Of a stretch of DNA of 64,000 nucleotides, positions 36,501 to 41,996 are shown piece after piece; within the stretch, counting starts at the first letter, position 1; each line of letters begins with the position of its first letter. The notes under the pieces were generated by a model that saw nothing but the letters and a program-made list of their open reading frames with translations, did not search any database and was not told the DNA's origin. Location of the stretch: contig JABCTC010000004.1 in assembly GCA_018238545.1 (NCBI GenBank), positions 1 to 64,000 on the forward strand, written 5' to 3'. The stretch is from Candidatus Heimdallarchaeota archaeon (lineage in GTDB: Archaea > Asgardarchaeota > Heimdallarchaeia > Heimdallarchaeales > Heimdallarchaeaceae). The position numbers and the translations under genes were made by a program.

Positions 36501-37615
36501 TCTTCTTTTAATAATCCACCTAGTGCAAATATCGGTAGCGCTCCTTTAGTTAAAACTTCCTTACCAAAACTAGGGAGGTCGGTGATATTTGCCATAGGTC
36601 CTTGAATAATAGGAAATTGAACTCCTAAACCTCGTGCAAATTCGCTATTCTCAGCAAATGGCCACTCTTTTGAAACAGTATCTAATTGTTCTCTCAAAAG
36701 AACAGATAAGCCTTCCAGAAATGAAGGTAAATTAGAAAATTTTGATTTTATAAATTTAGCAAAACAAACATCAACTCCTAAAGGCAGGAGTGTATTTTTA
36801 ACATTTTCATCAGCAAAGAAAAGAGATTCTTTCGCTAGATTTTCTACAGTTTCTAAAATAGCGTTTTTCTGTTCACCTTGCTTGGATAAATCTTTTAGAT
36901 TTCTAATAGACTGATTAGCAATTTTTCCCATTAAACGATATTTGAAATCTAATGACTCGCCAACAAGATACGTATCATTTTCATCAAGACTAGCAAGATA
37001 GTTCTTTGTTTGTTCATTTAGCGGACATTCTGGTAGGAGATACAACTGCCCTTCTAGAACAACACCTAGAGCTCCTCCAATGAAAGCTCCTACTATATTG
37101 TAATAGCCAAAACCTCCTTGAATTACAAATGGATAACCAGAATCATAGAATTCTTGAATTAATATGAAAGAGGACTTTTCGCCTACTTTTCCTCCAGACT
37201 CTATCCCTTTAACTAGAAAGAAGTCTACTTGTGATGCTTTTTTATGTGCTTCAGTGAGATTACTTACTTCTGCAATTACCCAATTACTTCTTGGTTTTTC
37301 ATCTATCTTAGAATAATTTTCAAAGCTAGAAGAGACGATGATAATCGGGATAAAATCAACGTCACTTAACCACTTCAACTGTTCTTCGCTAGATACTCTT
37401 ACTCCCCATTGTTTATCTGTTGAAATCTCTTTAAGACATTTAAGAATAATCTTCTTAGTTTTATCTTCTGTTAAACCTTCAAGATCAATTAAACCTATTC
37501 CGCCATTATTTGAAATGGTGATTGATAAACCTGGATCTTCAATTCCTCTTGGTGAATACCCCCAAATAGGATATTGTACTTTGATTTCTCTCTTTATTTG
37601 TTCAATTGTTTTCAT
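27554..37615 (-). CDS. Single-chain PUFA/fatty-acid-type megasynthase (ER-ER-KS-AT-KS-ACP-ACP-KR-DH-PPTase)
   Basis: About 3353 residues. Order and rough positions: two FMN-type nitronate-monooxygenase/PfaD-like enoyl-reductase domains (10-225 and 335-640; second with NECGGHIG and AGGIAD). KS1 spans 710-1150 (DAACASS Cys919, ETHGTST, IGHLKSAAG). AT spans 1215-1520 (GHSLGE Ser1307; AFHS suggests malonyl). KS2 spans 1612-2080 (NAACAST Cys1823, GHAMGAG). ACP1 and ACP2 have GVDTVKQAE (Thr2174) and GIDTIKQAE (Thr2269). KR has TGGGRGI near 2544 and Tyr2734 in DYSFAN. The double-hotdog dehydratase is at 2835-3110 (His2861; FHGPSF). The Sfp-type PPTase is at 3133-3353 (GVDIEK, WTIKEAVSKALG). Start chosen at 37615, where GAAGGTGAT lies just upstream. 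It can in principle run a fully reductive chain-elongation cycle. The ACP Thr residues are unusual. Product unknown. Confidence 0.93.
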   Translation of the reverse strand: MKTIEQIKREIKVQYPIWGYSPRGIEDPGLSITISNNGGIGLIDLEGLTEDKTKKIILKCLKEISTDKQWGVRVSSEEQLKWLSDVDFIPIIIVSSSFENYSKIDEKPRSNWVIAEVSNLTEAHKKASQVDFFLVKGIESGGKVGEKSSFILIQEFYDSGYPFVIQGGFGYYNIVGAFIGGALGVVLEGQLYLLPECPLNEQTKNYLASLDENDTYLVGESLDFKYRLMGKIANQSIRNLKDLSKQGEQKNAILETVENLAKESLFFADENVKNTLLPLGVDVCFAKFIKSKFSNLPSFLEGLSVLLREQLDTVSKEWPFAENSEFARGLGVQFPIIQGPMANITDLPSFGKEVLTKGALPIFALGGLLKEEAEAMFQGIQTTFDTKDVYGGGIIGLEVIKERREDHIALLQKYKSPICLIAAGSVQLARRIQSLGFKTLFHAPALALFKDAMDNDVEYLILEGNECGGHIGNQTSFVLWESILQYLDSIRNKITHKINVIFAGGIADEVASAMLSGIISSHLSIISPGIQMGTGYMFTEEIVETQALTQFYQEQLLNSTQTKVIGSTVNTRARTISTKFVQDTLEHEQERLKQGLPIRERKELYEKDNLGALRIAAKGEMWNNDHIPGGDTTQFVPISTDVQLESGVFMTGEIIGRKRNVYRIEDLHFDIVQNGESFLENQVQKIEPLISRLPAEEEVEFAGKVELSTTNKVAIVGLGCVFPDALNIEQYWQNIINKKYSITEVSKDRWDPKLYFSSDKSIEGKTYSKIGAFIKDYKFNSIQYRIPPKMAKQMDDVQKWSLDAARQALEDADLPTDGKTRTNMAIIIGNSLGGEIQRYTNRRVFFPEIEEVIKNNEIFQKLSKSEQTEFIQDLTESYSHKYPAVTEDSMPGELSNVIAGRIANVFNLTGKSMTTDAACASSIAALDTAIASLNSKDFDVALVGGADRSMDISTYVKFCKIGALSGIGSRPFDEKADGFVMGEGAGFIVIKRLEDAIRDGDRIYATISSIGSSSDGKGKGITAPNPEGPKQAISMALKKANLNVNDVQYIETHGTSTIVGDAVELQILDDVYHERNRGKKLAVGSVKSQIGHLKSAAGIASIIKTSLSLHNRLLPPSVNVETLNPKINWELSPVFVNTEANEWKVDNNEVRRAGVSAFGFGGTNYHAIMEEYDKDKITYSSEAPVGSAVLTPTSFLETQVGRKEKEQQICFMYTGQGSQYIGMMESLSKHSNIIAETLETAEKVWNQYYSISFKEILFGSPNLTKEANNQRLTSTKFTQPALFIVEIALTRYLEEKGIKPDFVAGHSLGEYSALVAAGVLSFKDGFKAVIARGKAMCSAGSNTEGSMAAILATRHKVKDIVERVTDHYITIANINSLSQTVISGDDKGIDDAIELAIEEGITAKKLRVSTAFHSKIVKSVEKELRKVLASLTYSKPQIPAFSNVTGSKYPSDPTKVQQLLLDQVCSSVQWVDEVKEIYKAGGRIFVEVGPKRALHSFVKDILKNRKDVQVFTTLVPKEDEIEKLSRTIESVRKVSQEVISETTYVTEKTDKPVATYQSSTIEKPLGFEQLSKDQVLHDYLKQGYDLYSRYVDIDSSKETKRDMSIKESTTSQIKIGVTGVGIGIPGKSKNVFADDNIDAVLLGENFIDSVADEVKQEMINKNITRLIKSADGNATFESIENMSQVINLAGQLGEFNPVEDFGLQPKLVKALDITFQLAICAGLEALKDAGIPLVKSEFTTTTGKVLEGEWALPEGLQNETGIIFASAFPGYDYLIKEITEHLTPNSEKSFSREFLYRVLSMGHAQFAQLIKAKGPNTQINAACASTTQAIGIAEDWIKTGRCNRVIVIAADDASSDNLLPWIGAGFLVAGGVTTKDKVEEAAIPFGKNRHGLIIGSVAAGLVLENEQAYTKRGVKPIVDLIGTTFANSAFHGSRLDVKHINSVFESFVNDIESQHNITRKELASEGIFVSHETYTPARGGSAESEVESLRHIFGADVADLVIVNTKGFTGHAMGAGIEECVAIKSMEKGIIPPIANLNEIDPNFKDLNFSKGMKKRAKYAIRLAAGFGSQIAFTAFRLNTYEDRYDIDSYDSWLAELGGNLEGFFYDGRVLKLQTSKKLKKRRELAATVKLNQAPTEFSEILSDIIQVIAEKTGYEPQLIEADMHLEEDLGVDTVKQAEIFGIVRENWNLGFDDNVNLADFSTPNSIAEYIGRNTSKAMQTTEKVTKPAAVQAENLQSKVIEIVASITGYEPETIDGDMDLEEDLGIDTIKQAEIFGELRDVLDLPIDDSVNLAELRTINDICNYLASQTSDSKKETINIEQQTETKSAEKKKSKYDIDVEKLITAPIPLNKKEAEKINMLTRSNLLVELAPKSAQAIISAFEKRGLNHKTFKLLDQESNELENKKYDTIILILPKSKSESGYIDQEIYEKLFLLFQDLDLNSEQILMAISSETYFGFDKDSYPLSGGVSGFIKSLGHEFNMKIKHVYSEKTSEIMQEMEYWDNYLEISFKNNIRYTLVSANVDENSVQMTPIELSDEDIVLATGGGRGITFKCLEELCTRSKPKVAIVGIEDISNYTIDMLDFSEEQLKEKRQKMIEELKEKEEKVTPVMIERTWNRFLFDLDVLRNIKQLESKGIDVIYSKVDVTDKKAVEEAISKIEKQLQAKITHIIHGAGLEESKQFKKKKFGLSKLIVSVKVEGIWNILNAIDKKKLKRMICFTSIAGRYGNMGQIDYSFANGYLSRLCWKLNQEGISSLACDWSAWGDVGMATRGSIMDILESQGIFPIPLDKGTTLFGDLFFSGTQPEVVVSCGLGPFEKSKRTSSKIDLSAFPMIQKLSYEDSVFKGEKTISTLADLYMNDHQIQNVPFFPGVMGIEMFAEMYHLSTSKTADVFKDIEFKAAVKLQNIDSKDVFVKYDLVSKTLQLNSLFVSKADSSRRREIEHFITRIETNAKKNRSRKSKHIIPDSRIELLSKSDIYSVFFHGPSFQILEKLVELSSEKAVAKVNLPGLKLFSDKKKKTHVEPLIIEAALQTAGLYSYIIHQSISLPSTIEKLEFFSKNKPEYVVSEFISKDDTHSYFNIEAIDKDGKTILRLDKLGLIHTQFPADISEKVLQKIATIKEYWELSSLNKGTKMKIVPIKNVIEKFSKSPEELIRHMKSQEKAAFQKIKNNKRKMEYLAGLIAAKELYSQIEKNPEIFDKIEIRKTAKGQPYIYILKDKKKSGLFLSISHSENYAIAVIGSIPLGVDIEKIEERNESFYKEAFTERERSTISNEKGLGTVYWTIKEAVSKALGEGLNISLHDIEITDNQKNNCYEVKLSDRVDTTFSKDSGLFKIDNQRSRNYSISLCEIRRK

Positions 37616-37625
37616 TTTATCACCT

Positions 37626-39203
37626 TCAAACTGGAGGGATTCCATGTTTTCTTTTTGGAGTCTGTTCTCTCTTGTTATGTAGCAAGCTTAAAGCGTTTAC
37701 AATCTCCTTCCTTGTTTCTTCTGGCAAGATCACTCTATCAATAAAACCTAATTCTGCAGCTTGGTATGGATTAGCAAATTCTTTCTTGAAATCTTTGGAA
37801 AGTTTCTGTAATTCTTCATCTGAATTTTCAGTTTCTTTAAGTTTTGAACGATAGATGATTTTACATGCGCTTTCTGCACCCATCACAGCTATTTCAGCTG
37901 TTGGCCAAGCTAAATTGATATCTGTCCCTAAATGCTTGGAACTCATAACGATATAAGCTCCACCATAAGCTTTTCTCACGATAACTGATACTTTGGGAAC
38001 TGTTGCTTCAGAATAAGCAAATAACAATTTAGCTCCATGTCTGATAATTCCTTCATGTTCTTGTTTAATTCCAGGAAGGAAGCCAGGAACGTCAACAAAA
38101 GTAAGGAGGGGAATGTTGAAGGAATCACAGAACCTAATGAATCTTGAAGCTTTATCTGATGCATTGAAATCAAGTGCCCCACCTAAAAATAATGGTTGGT
38201 TTGCGATAATTCCAGTTGTGCTGCCATTGAATCTAGCAAAACCTACAATGATATTCTTTGACCATTCTGCGAATAACTCAAAAAAGCTATCAGAATCAAC
38301 AACTTTCTCAATAATTGCTTTCATGTCATAGGGTTCATTTTCTTCCTCAGGAATGTAACTGGATAAATTAACCACCTCGAATTCATTCAGATCAACATTG
38401 ATTGTAGGTGGATCATCGAGATTGTTAGCAGGTAAATATGAAAGAAGTTTCTTGGTTAACTCCAATGTAGCTTCTTCATTATCTCCCGCTAGATGGCACA
38501 CACCTGTTTTACGGCTATGAACTTCACTTCCCCCTAACTCATAAAATGAAACTTCCTCGCCTGTTACATCTTTAACTACGTCTGGTCCAGTAACAAACAT
38601 GAAAGAGTTGGTTTTGTTCATAATAATGAAATCTGTTAAAGCTGGAGAATAAACTGCCCCCCCAGCACAAGGTCCTAAAATCACTGAAATTTGGGGAATA
38701 ACTCCAGAAGCTTGAGTGTTACGATAAAAAATATCTCCATACCCAGCTAAGGAATCCACGCCTTCTTGAATTCTTGCACCACCAGAATCCAATAAACCGA
38801 CGATAGGATTTCCAGTCTTAATGGCAAGATCCATAATTTTGCTAATCTTATTAGCTTGAGCTTTACCTAAACTGCCTCCAAAAACAGTAAAATCTTGGCT
38901 GTACAAATATATAGGACGACCATCGACTGTGGCATAGCCTGAAACAACACCGTCACCTAATGGCTTTGTTTTGGACATACCGAACTTAGTATTTTGATGA
39001 GTAACGAAAGAATCAATTTCAACGAAAGAACCTTCATCGACTAGTAATTCTATTCTTTCTCTAGCGGTTAACTTACCTTTCTGATGTTGATTCTTAACTC
39101 GTTTTTGTCCTCCACCCTCATGACTTTTTTCGCGTAGTTCGTTGAGTTTAGAAAACTTCTTTTCATTACTTTGGTAATTAATATTCTTAGGTTTCTGATA
39201 CAT
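37626..39203 (-). CDS. pccB: Acyl-CoA carboxylase carboxyltransferase subunit (PccB/AccD5 type)
   Basis: A 525-residue fused alpha/beta carboxyltransferase. Marks: KLTARERIELLVDEGSF, SQDFTVFGGSLG, LLDSGGARIQEGVDSLAGYG (first oxyanion hole), ILGPCAGGAVYSPAL, FVDVPGFLPGIKQEH, and AYGGAYIVMSSKHLG with LAWPTAEIAVMG. It moves CO2 from carboxybiotin to an acyl-CoA. The residue after GGAY is Ile418, where propionyl-specific PccB of Streptomyces has Asp422 and acetyl-accepting AccB has Ile, favouring acetyl-CoA. First gene of the megasynthase operon, with only 10 bp between its stop and the megasynthase ATG. With AccC and BCCP it forms a full carboxylase. Confidence 0.94.
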   Translation of the reverse strand: MYQKPKNINYQSNEKKFSKLNELREKSHEGGGQKRVKNQHQKGKLTARERIELLVDEGSFVEIDSFVTHQNTKFGMSKTKPLGDGVVSGYATVDGRPIYLYSQDFTVFGGSLGKAQANKISKIMDLAIKTGNPIVGLLDSGGARIQEGVDSLAGYGDIFYRNTQASGVIPQISVILGPCAGGAVYSPALTDFIIMNKTNSFMFVTGPDVVKDVTGEEVSFYELGGSEVHSRKTGVCHLAGDNEEATLELTKKLLSYLPANNLDDPPTINVDLNEFEVVNLSSYIPEEENEPYDMKAIIEKVVDSDSFFELFAEWSKNIIVGFARFNGSTTGIIANQPLFLGGALDFNASDKASRFIRFCDSFNIPLLTFVDVPGFLPGIKQEHEGIIRHGAKLLFAYSEATVPKVSVIVRKAYGGAYIVMSSKHLGTDINLAWPTAEIAVMGAESACKIIYRSKLKETENSDEELQKLSKDFKKEFANPYQAAELGFIDRVILPEETRKEIVNALSLLHNKREQTPKRKHGIPPV

Positions 39204-39224
39204 TAAAGTTCATTGTATTCACTC

Positions 39225-39232
39225 AAATAAAA
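39225..39232 (-). promoter_or_regulatory. TATA-like box of the carboxyltransferase/megasynthase operon
   Basis: On the minus strand the box reads TTTTATTT, centred about 25 bp before the ATG at 39203. It implies a leaderless mRNA for an operon of about 12.4 kb. Confidence 0.45.
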
Positions 39233-39271
39233 GAAGCATCTTCTTTCATGAGAATATAAGGAAGGAAGTTT

Positions 39272-39277
39272 TTTAAA
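39272..39277 (+). promoter_or_regulatory. TATA-like box of the biotin ligase gene
   Basis: TTTAAA within TTTTTTAAAATA, centred 25-26 bp before the ATG at 39300. It is divergent from the operon promoter only about 45 bp away, so both could be controlled by one factor. Confidence 0.5.
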
Positions 39278-39299
39278 ATACCTCCAATTTGCGGGTCTA

Positions 39300-40049
39300 A
39301 TGGTATTCAAAACTCTCATTAAAAACATCATCCATTTTCCAGCTGTTAACTCAACAATGGACGAAGCCTTGAGTTTTGTTAAAGAAGGTTTGAAGGACTC
39401 TTTTCTAGTAGTTGCTGATGAACAAAAAATTGGTAAAGGTAGAGGGAAAAATAATTGGTCTTCTCCAAAAGGTGGGTTCTATGGAACTTATGCTTTGCCT
39501 TTAGAAAAACAGGTAACAGAAAAACAGATTCTTTTCATGCATTATGCAGCTGCTATAGCAGTACAACAAGTTTTAGAAAAAGAAACAAGATTGGAGATTA
39601 AAACCAAATGGCCAAATGACATCTATTTTCGCAATAAAAAACTAGGGGGGATCATTATTGAATATCTTTCAAGAGACAAACTTTTTCTGTTGATAGGAAT
39701 CGGTGTGAACTTATTTTCTAATATCGATGATATAGCAGAAGAATATAGAAATAAATCTATTACTCTTCAATTTGAAGACAAACAAGACCTTGCTATGGAT
39801 AAATTTACCTCAAAACTATCTGATACTATGCTCAAATTTGCTGAAGAAATATTTGAAAACAGCTTTTCCAACATTATTAGTTTATTTAACAGTAGATTGA
39901 ATTCTTTTCAGAAGGAACTCAAATTAAAAAATGGAGATCAATATTTCTGTAAAGGGATTAATGATACAGGAAAACTTCTTCTAGAAAATGAATCTGACAA
40001 CTTACAATTAACGATAGAAGATAGTAAAATGATATTAGAAATGAACTAA
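39300..40049 (+). CDS. birA: Biotin--[acetyl-CoA-carboxylase] ligase
   Basis: A 249-residue biotin protein ligase without an N-terminal HTH, so a pure enzyme. Motifs: STMDEA (substrate loop start), VVADEQKIGKGRGKNNWSSP with the biotin/ATP loop GRGKNNW, KTKWPNDIYF, KLGGIIIE and LLIGIGVNLF. A small C-terminal domain follows. It activates biotin to biotinyl-AMP and attaches it to the carrier Lys in EAMKM. It is divergently transcribed from the carboxyltransferase/megasynthase operon, so its placement matches its job. Confidence 0.94.
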   Translation: MVFKTLIKNIIHFPAVNSTMDEALSFVKEGLKDSFLVVADEQKIGKGRGKNNWSSPKGGFYGTYALPLEKQVTEKQILFMHYAAAIAVQQVLEKETRLEIKTKWPNDIYFRNKKLGGIIIEYLSRDKLFLLIGIGVNLFSNIDDIAEEYRNKSITLQFEDKQDLAMDKFTSKLSDTMLKFAEEIFENSFSNIISLFNSRLNSFQKELKLKNGDQYFCKGINDTGKLLLENESDNLQLTIEDSKMILEMN

Positions 40050-40123
40050 TGCTTTAAATATCAAACCTAAAGTTTAAAAACGTGTGTTAAATTCGTGATG
40101 TAGGTGTCATAAAAAATTGCCAA

Positions 40124-40131
40124 TATTTATA
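40124..40131 (+). promoter_or_regulatory. TATA box of a 43-residue membrane peptide gene
   Basis: TATTTATA is centred 25-26 bp before the ATG at 40153, the same spacing as for the clearly real genes nearby. Confidence 0.5.
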
Positions 40132-40152
40132 CCTTCAATAATCAGTGTATTC

Positions 40153-40284
40153 ATGACAATAGCATTCTTCACTTTACTCTTTGGACTTATTATCTGGGGA
40201 ATAAAATCAATTAACAAAACTCTTGCAAGCAGAAGAATAAGAAGAAAACTTGCAGCTGCTAAAATGGCAGGAGAACAAGCATAA
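40153..40284 (+). CDS. 43-residue single-helix membrane peptide
   Basis: A short frame: AFFTLLFGLIIWGIKS forms one transmembrane helix, followed by a very basic tail (NKTLASRRIRRKLAAAKMAG). The TATA box lies exactly 26 bp before the ATG, which fits leaderless expression, and no larger gene covers the region 40050-40435. The basic tail would face the cytoplasm and could contact nucleic acid, lipid headgroups or a partner protein. No family recognised. It sits between birA and a secreted phosphatase gene but is probably transcribed alone. Confidence 0.55.
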   Translation: MTIAFFTLLFGLIIWGIKSINKTLASRRIRRKLAAAKMAGEQA

Positions 40285-40406
40285 TCTAACTATTTTCCTC
40301 TATCTATTCTTCATTATTTATTCTCATAAAATACATTCTTTTCAATTCTTTATATGTTCTTTAGCTTAGGAGAAACAACATTAATTAGGTTTACATCTGC
40401 ATAAAC

Positions 40407-40412
40407 TTTAAA
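40407..40412 (+). promoter_or_regulatory. TATA-like box of the secreted phosphoesterase gene
   Basis: TTTAAA followed by a run of A, centred 26-27 bp before the ATG at 40436; leaderless transcript expected. Confidence 0.5.
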
Positions 40413-40435
40413 AAAAAAAAGATTTTCCTTTTATT

Positions 40436-41986
40436 ATGAAATCGAAAAAGGTAAAATTGTTTGTCTTTTCACTCATTTTGATTGTTTCTCCATTATTAGG
40501 AGGGATAAACAATTCCTATGCAGCAGATATACCACCTGCTTATACTCATCTATCATGGCAAAATGATACTCTTACAACCATGACTATGTCATGGAAGACA
40601 TCAGTAGAAACAGGTTCTATTGTTCAGTATGGAATACAAGATGTACTAGAAAATGAAGTCACTGGAGTAGATGCTATTTGGCATGCTGTAGAACTAACAG
40701 ATTTGCAACCTGATACTATTTATAAGTATAGAGTGGGGAATGGGGAATCTTGGAGTAGAGAATTGGTCTTTAAGACTGGCAGTACCGAAAGCGCTCATTT
40801 TATAGCTTGGGGTGATTCCAGAACACTTAGAGATGAAAGAAGGAAAATTGTTGATGCAGTCAGCAGTATAAATTATGATTTCTCAGTTTTTGATGGAGAT
40901 ATGGTTGAAGCAGGTAGAGAAACCGTGCAATGGTATAGATGGTTAAACGATTTTGGGCCTGCTATTCAGAATAATCCATTTATGCCAGTTCTTGGCAACC
41001 ATGAAAAAAACCATTCGAATTACTATAGGGTATTTGCACTTCCTGGAAGAGAAGAATTCTATTCATTCAACTATGGGCCCGTTCACTTCGTTGCACTGCA
41101 CACATGCGTTGAGGATTATGGTGGCTCTCTTGATGAACAAGCAGATTGGTTGAGAGCTGATCTAGAAGCTCACAGTGCCTACCCCTGGAAAATTGTTGTA
41201 CAACACAGACCTCCTTATTCATCCTCAGTAAGATATTACAATAATGACACTGTAGATCTTCTCACTACTTTAGTGCCAATTTACGAAGAATACGGTGTTG
41301 ATATGGTCATCGCTGGTCATGATCATTGGTATGAGAGATTAGAAAGCAATAATGTTTCTTATGTGGTGGCTGGAGCATCAGGTGCGCCATTGTATTCCCT
41401 TATTCCAGCATATTCCATTAACGAATCAATTATCGCTGAATCAGTTTATCATGCGATATATATTGAGACATATGATAATCAACTAGCTTTTCATGCATTT
41501 CGAGGAGATTATACTACAATTGATAAGTTTTACATAAACAAAGTAGCCAAACCTGATTTGCGAGTTGAAAGTCTACCTATCAATTATGATTTCAACAAAA
41601 GTGAGACAAAAGAGATTACAATCACAATCGCAAATGTTGGAGAAGTTAATATCACTGAATCAACAAGTGCTAGGATTGAAACCTACAACAATACTCATTG
41701 GGATATAACCGTTCCAGCTTTGAATGTTGGTGAGATATTCAATTATACGTTTTCATGGACCGCACCAGATTATGGAACATATGCCTGTTCTGTCTTATTA
41801 GATACTGAAAACCAAATTGATGAAGTTGTAGAACTAAACAATAATCAAACATTCTTCTTCATTGCTGTTGAAGAAGTAGATGAATCCTCTTTCCTATTTG
41901 ATGGATTGATGGGATTACTTAGCGTATTCTCAATACTAGTAGTTTTAACTTTAGTAAGTAAGAAATGGAAGAAGAAAAGAACCTAA
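40436..41986 (+). CDS. Secreted purple-acid-phosphatase-like metallophosphoesterase with CARDB domain
   Basis: A 516-residue extracellular enzyme: signal peptide (KLFVFSLILIVSPLLGG), then an N-terminal fibronectin-III-like domain (LTTMTMSWKTSVETGSIVQYG). The metallophosphoesterase core has a metal-binding series GDSR, FDGDMVEAG, LGNHEK, QHRPPY and AGHDHWYE. A CARDB-like beta domain follows (PDLRVESLPINYDF, EVVELNNNQTFFF), and a C-terminal helix (LLSVFSILVVLTLVS) with basic tail ends the protein. It probably cleaves phosphomonoesters outside the cell to gain phosphate. Unlike true purple acid phosphatases, the first motif is GDSR rather than GDxG/GDWG, so the second metal site may differ. Confidence 0.9.
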   Translation: MKSKKVKLFVFSLILIVSPLLGGINNSYAADIPPAYTHLSWQNDTLTTMTMSWKTSVETGSIVQYGIQDVLENEVTGVDAIWHAVELTDLQPDTIYKYRVGNGESWSRELVFKTGSTESAHFIAWGDSRTLRDERRKIVDAVSSINYDFSVFDGDMVEAGRETVQWYRWLNDFGPAIQNNPFMPVLGNHEKNHSNYYRVFALPGREEFYSFNYGPVHFVALHTCVEDYGGSLDEQADWLRADLEAHSAYPWKIVVQHRPPYSSSVRYYNNDTVDLLTTLVPIYEEYGVDMVIAGHDHWYERLESNNVSYVVAGASGAPLYSLIPAYSINESIIAESVYHAIYIETYDNQLAFHAFRGDYTTIDKFYINKVAKPDLRVESLPINYDFNKSETKEITITIANVGEVNITESTSARIETYNNTHWDITVPALNVGEIFNYTFSWTAPDYGTYACSVLLDTENQIDEVVELNNNQTFFFIAVEEVDESSFLFDGLMGLLSVFSILVVLTLVSKKWKKKRT

Positions 41987-41996
41987 ATTTTTCCTT

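Noticed and set aside
29613..37854. Several 60-120-codon plus-strand frames opposite the megasynthase and carboxyltransferase
   Set aside because: Translations are the Ser/Cys/Ile-rich shadow of well-conserved enzyme domains on the other strand.
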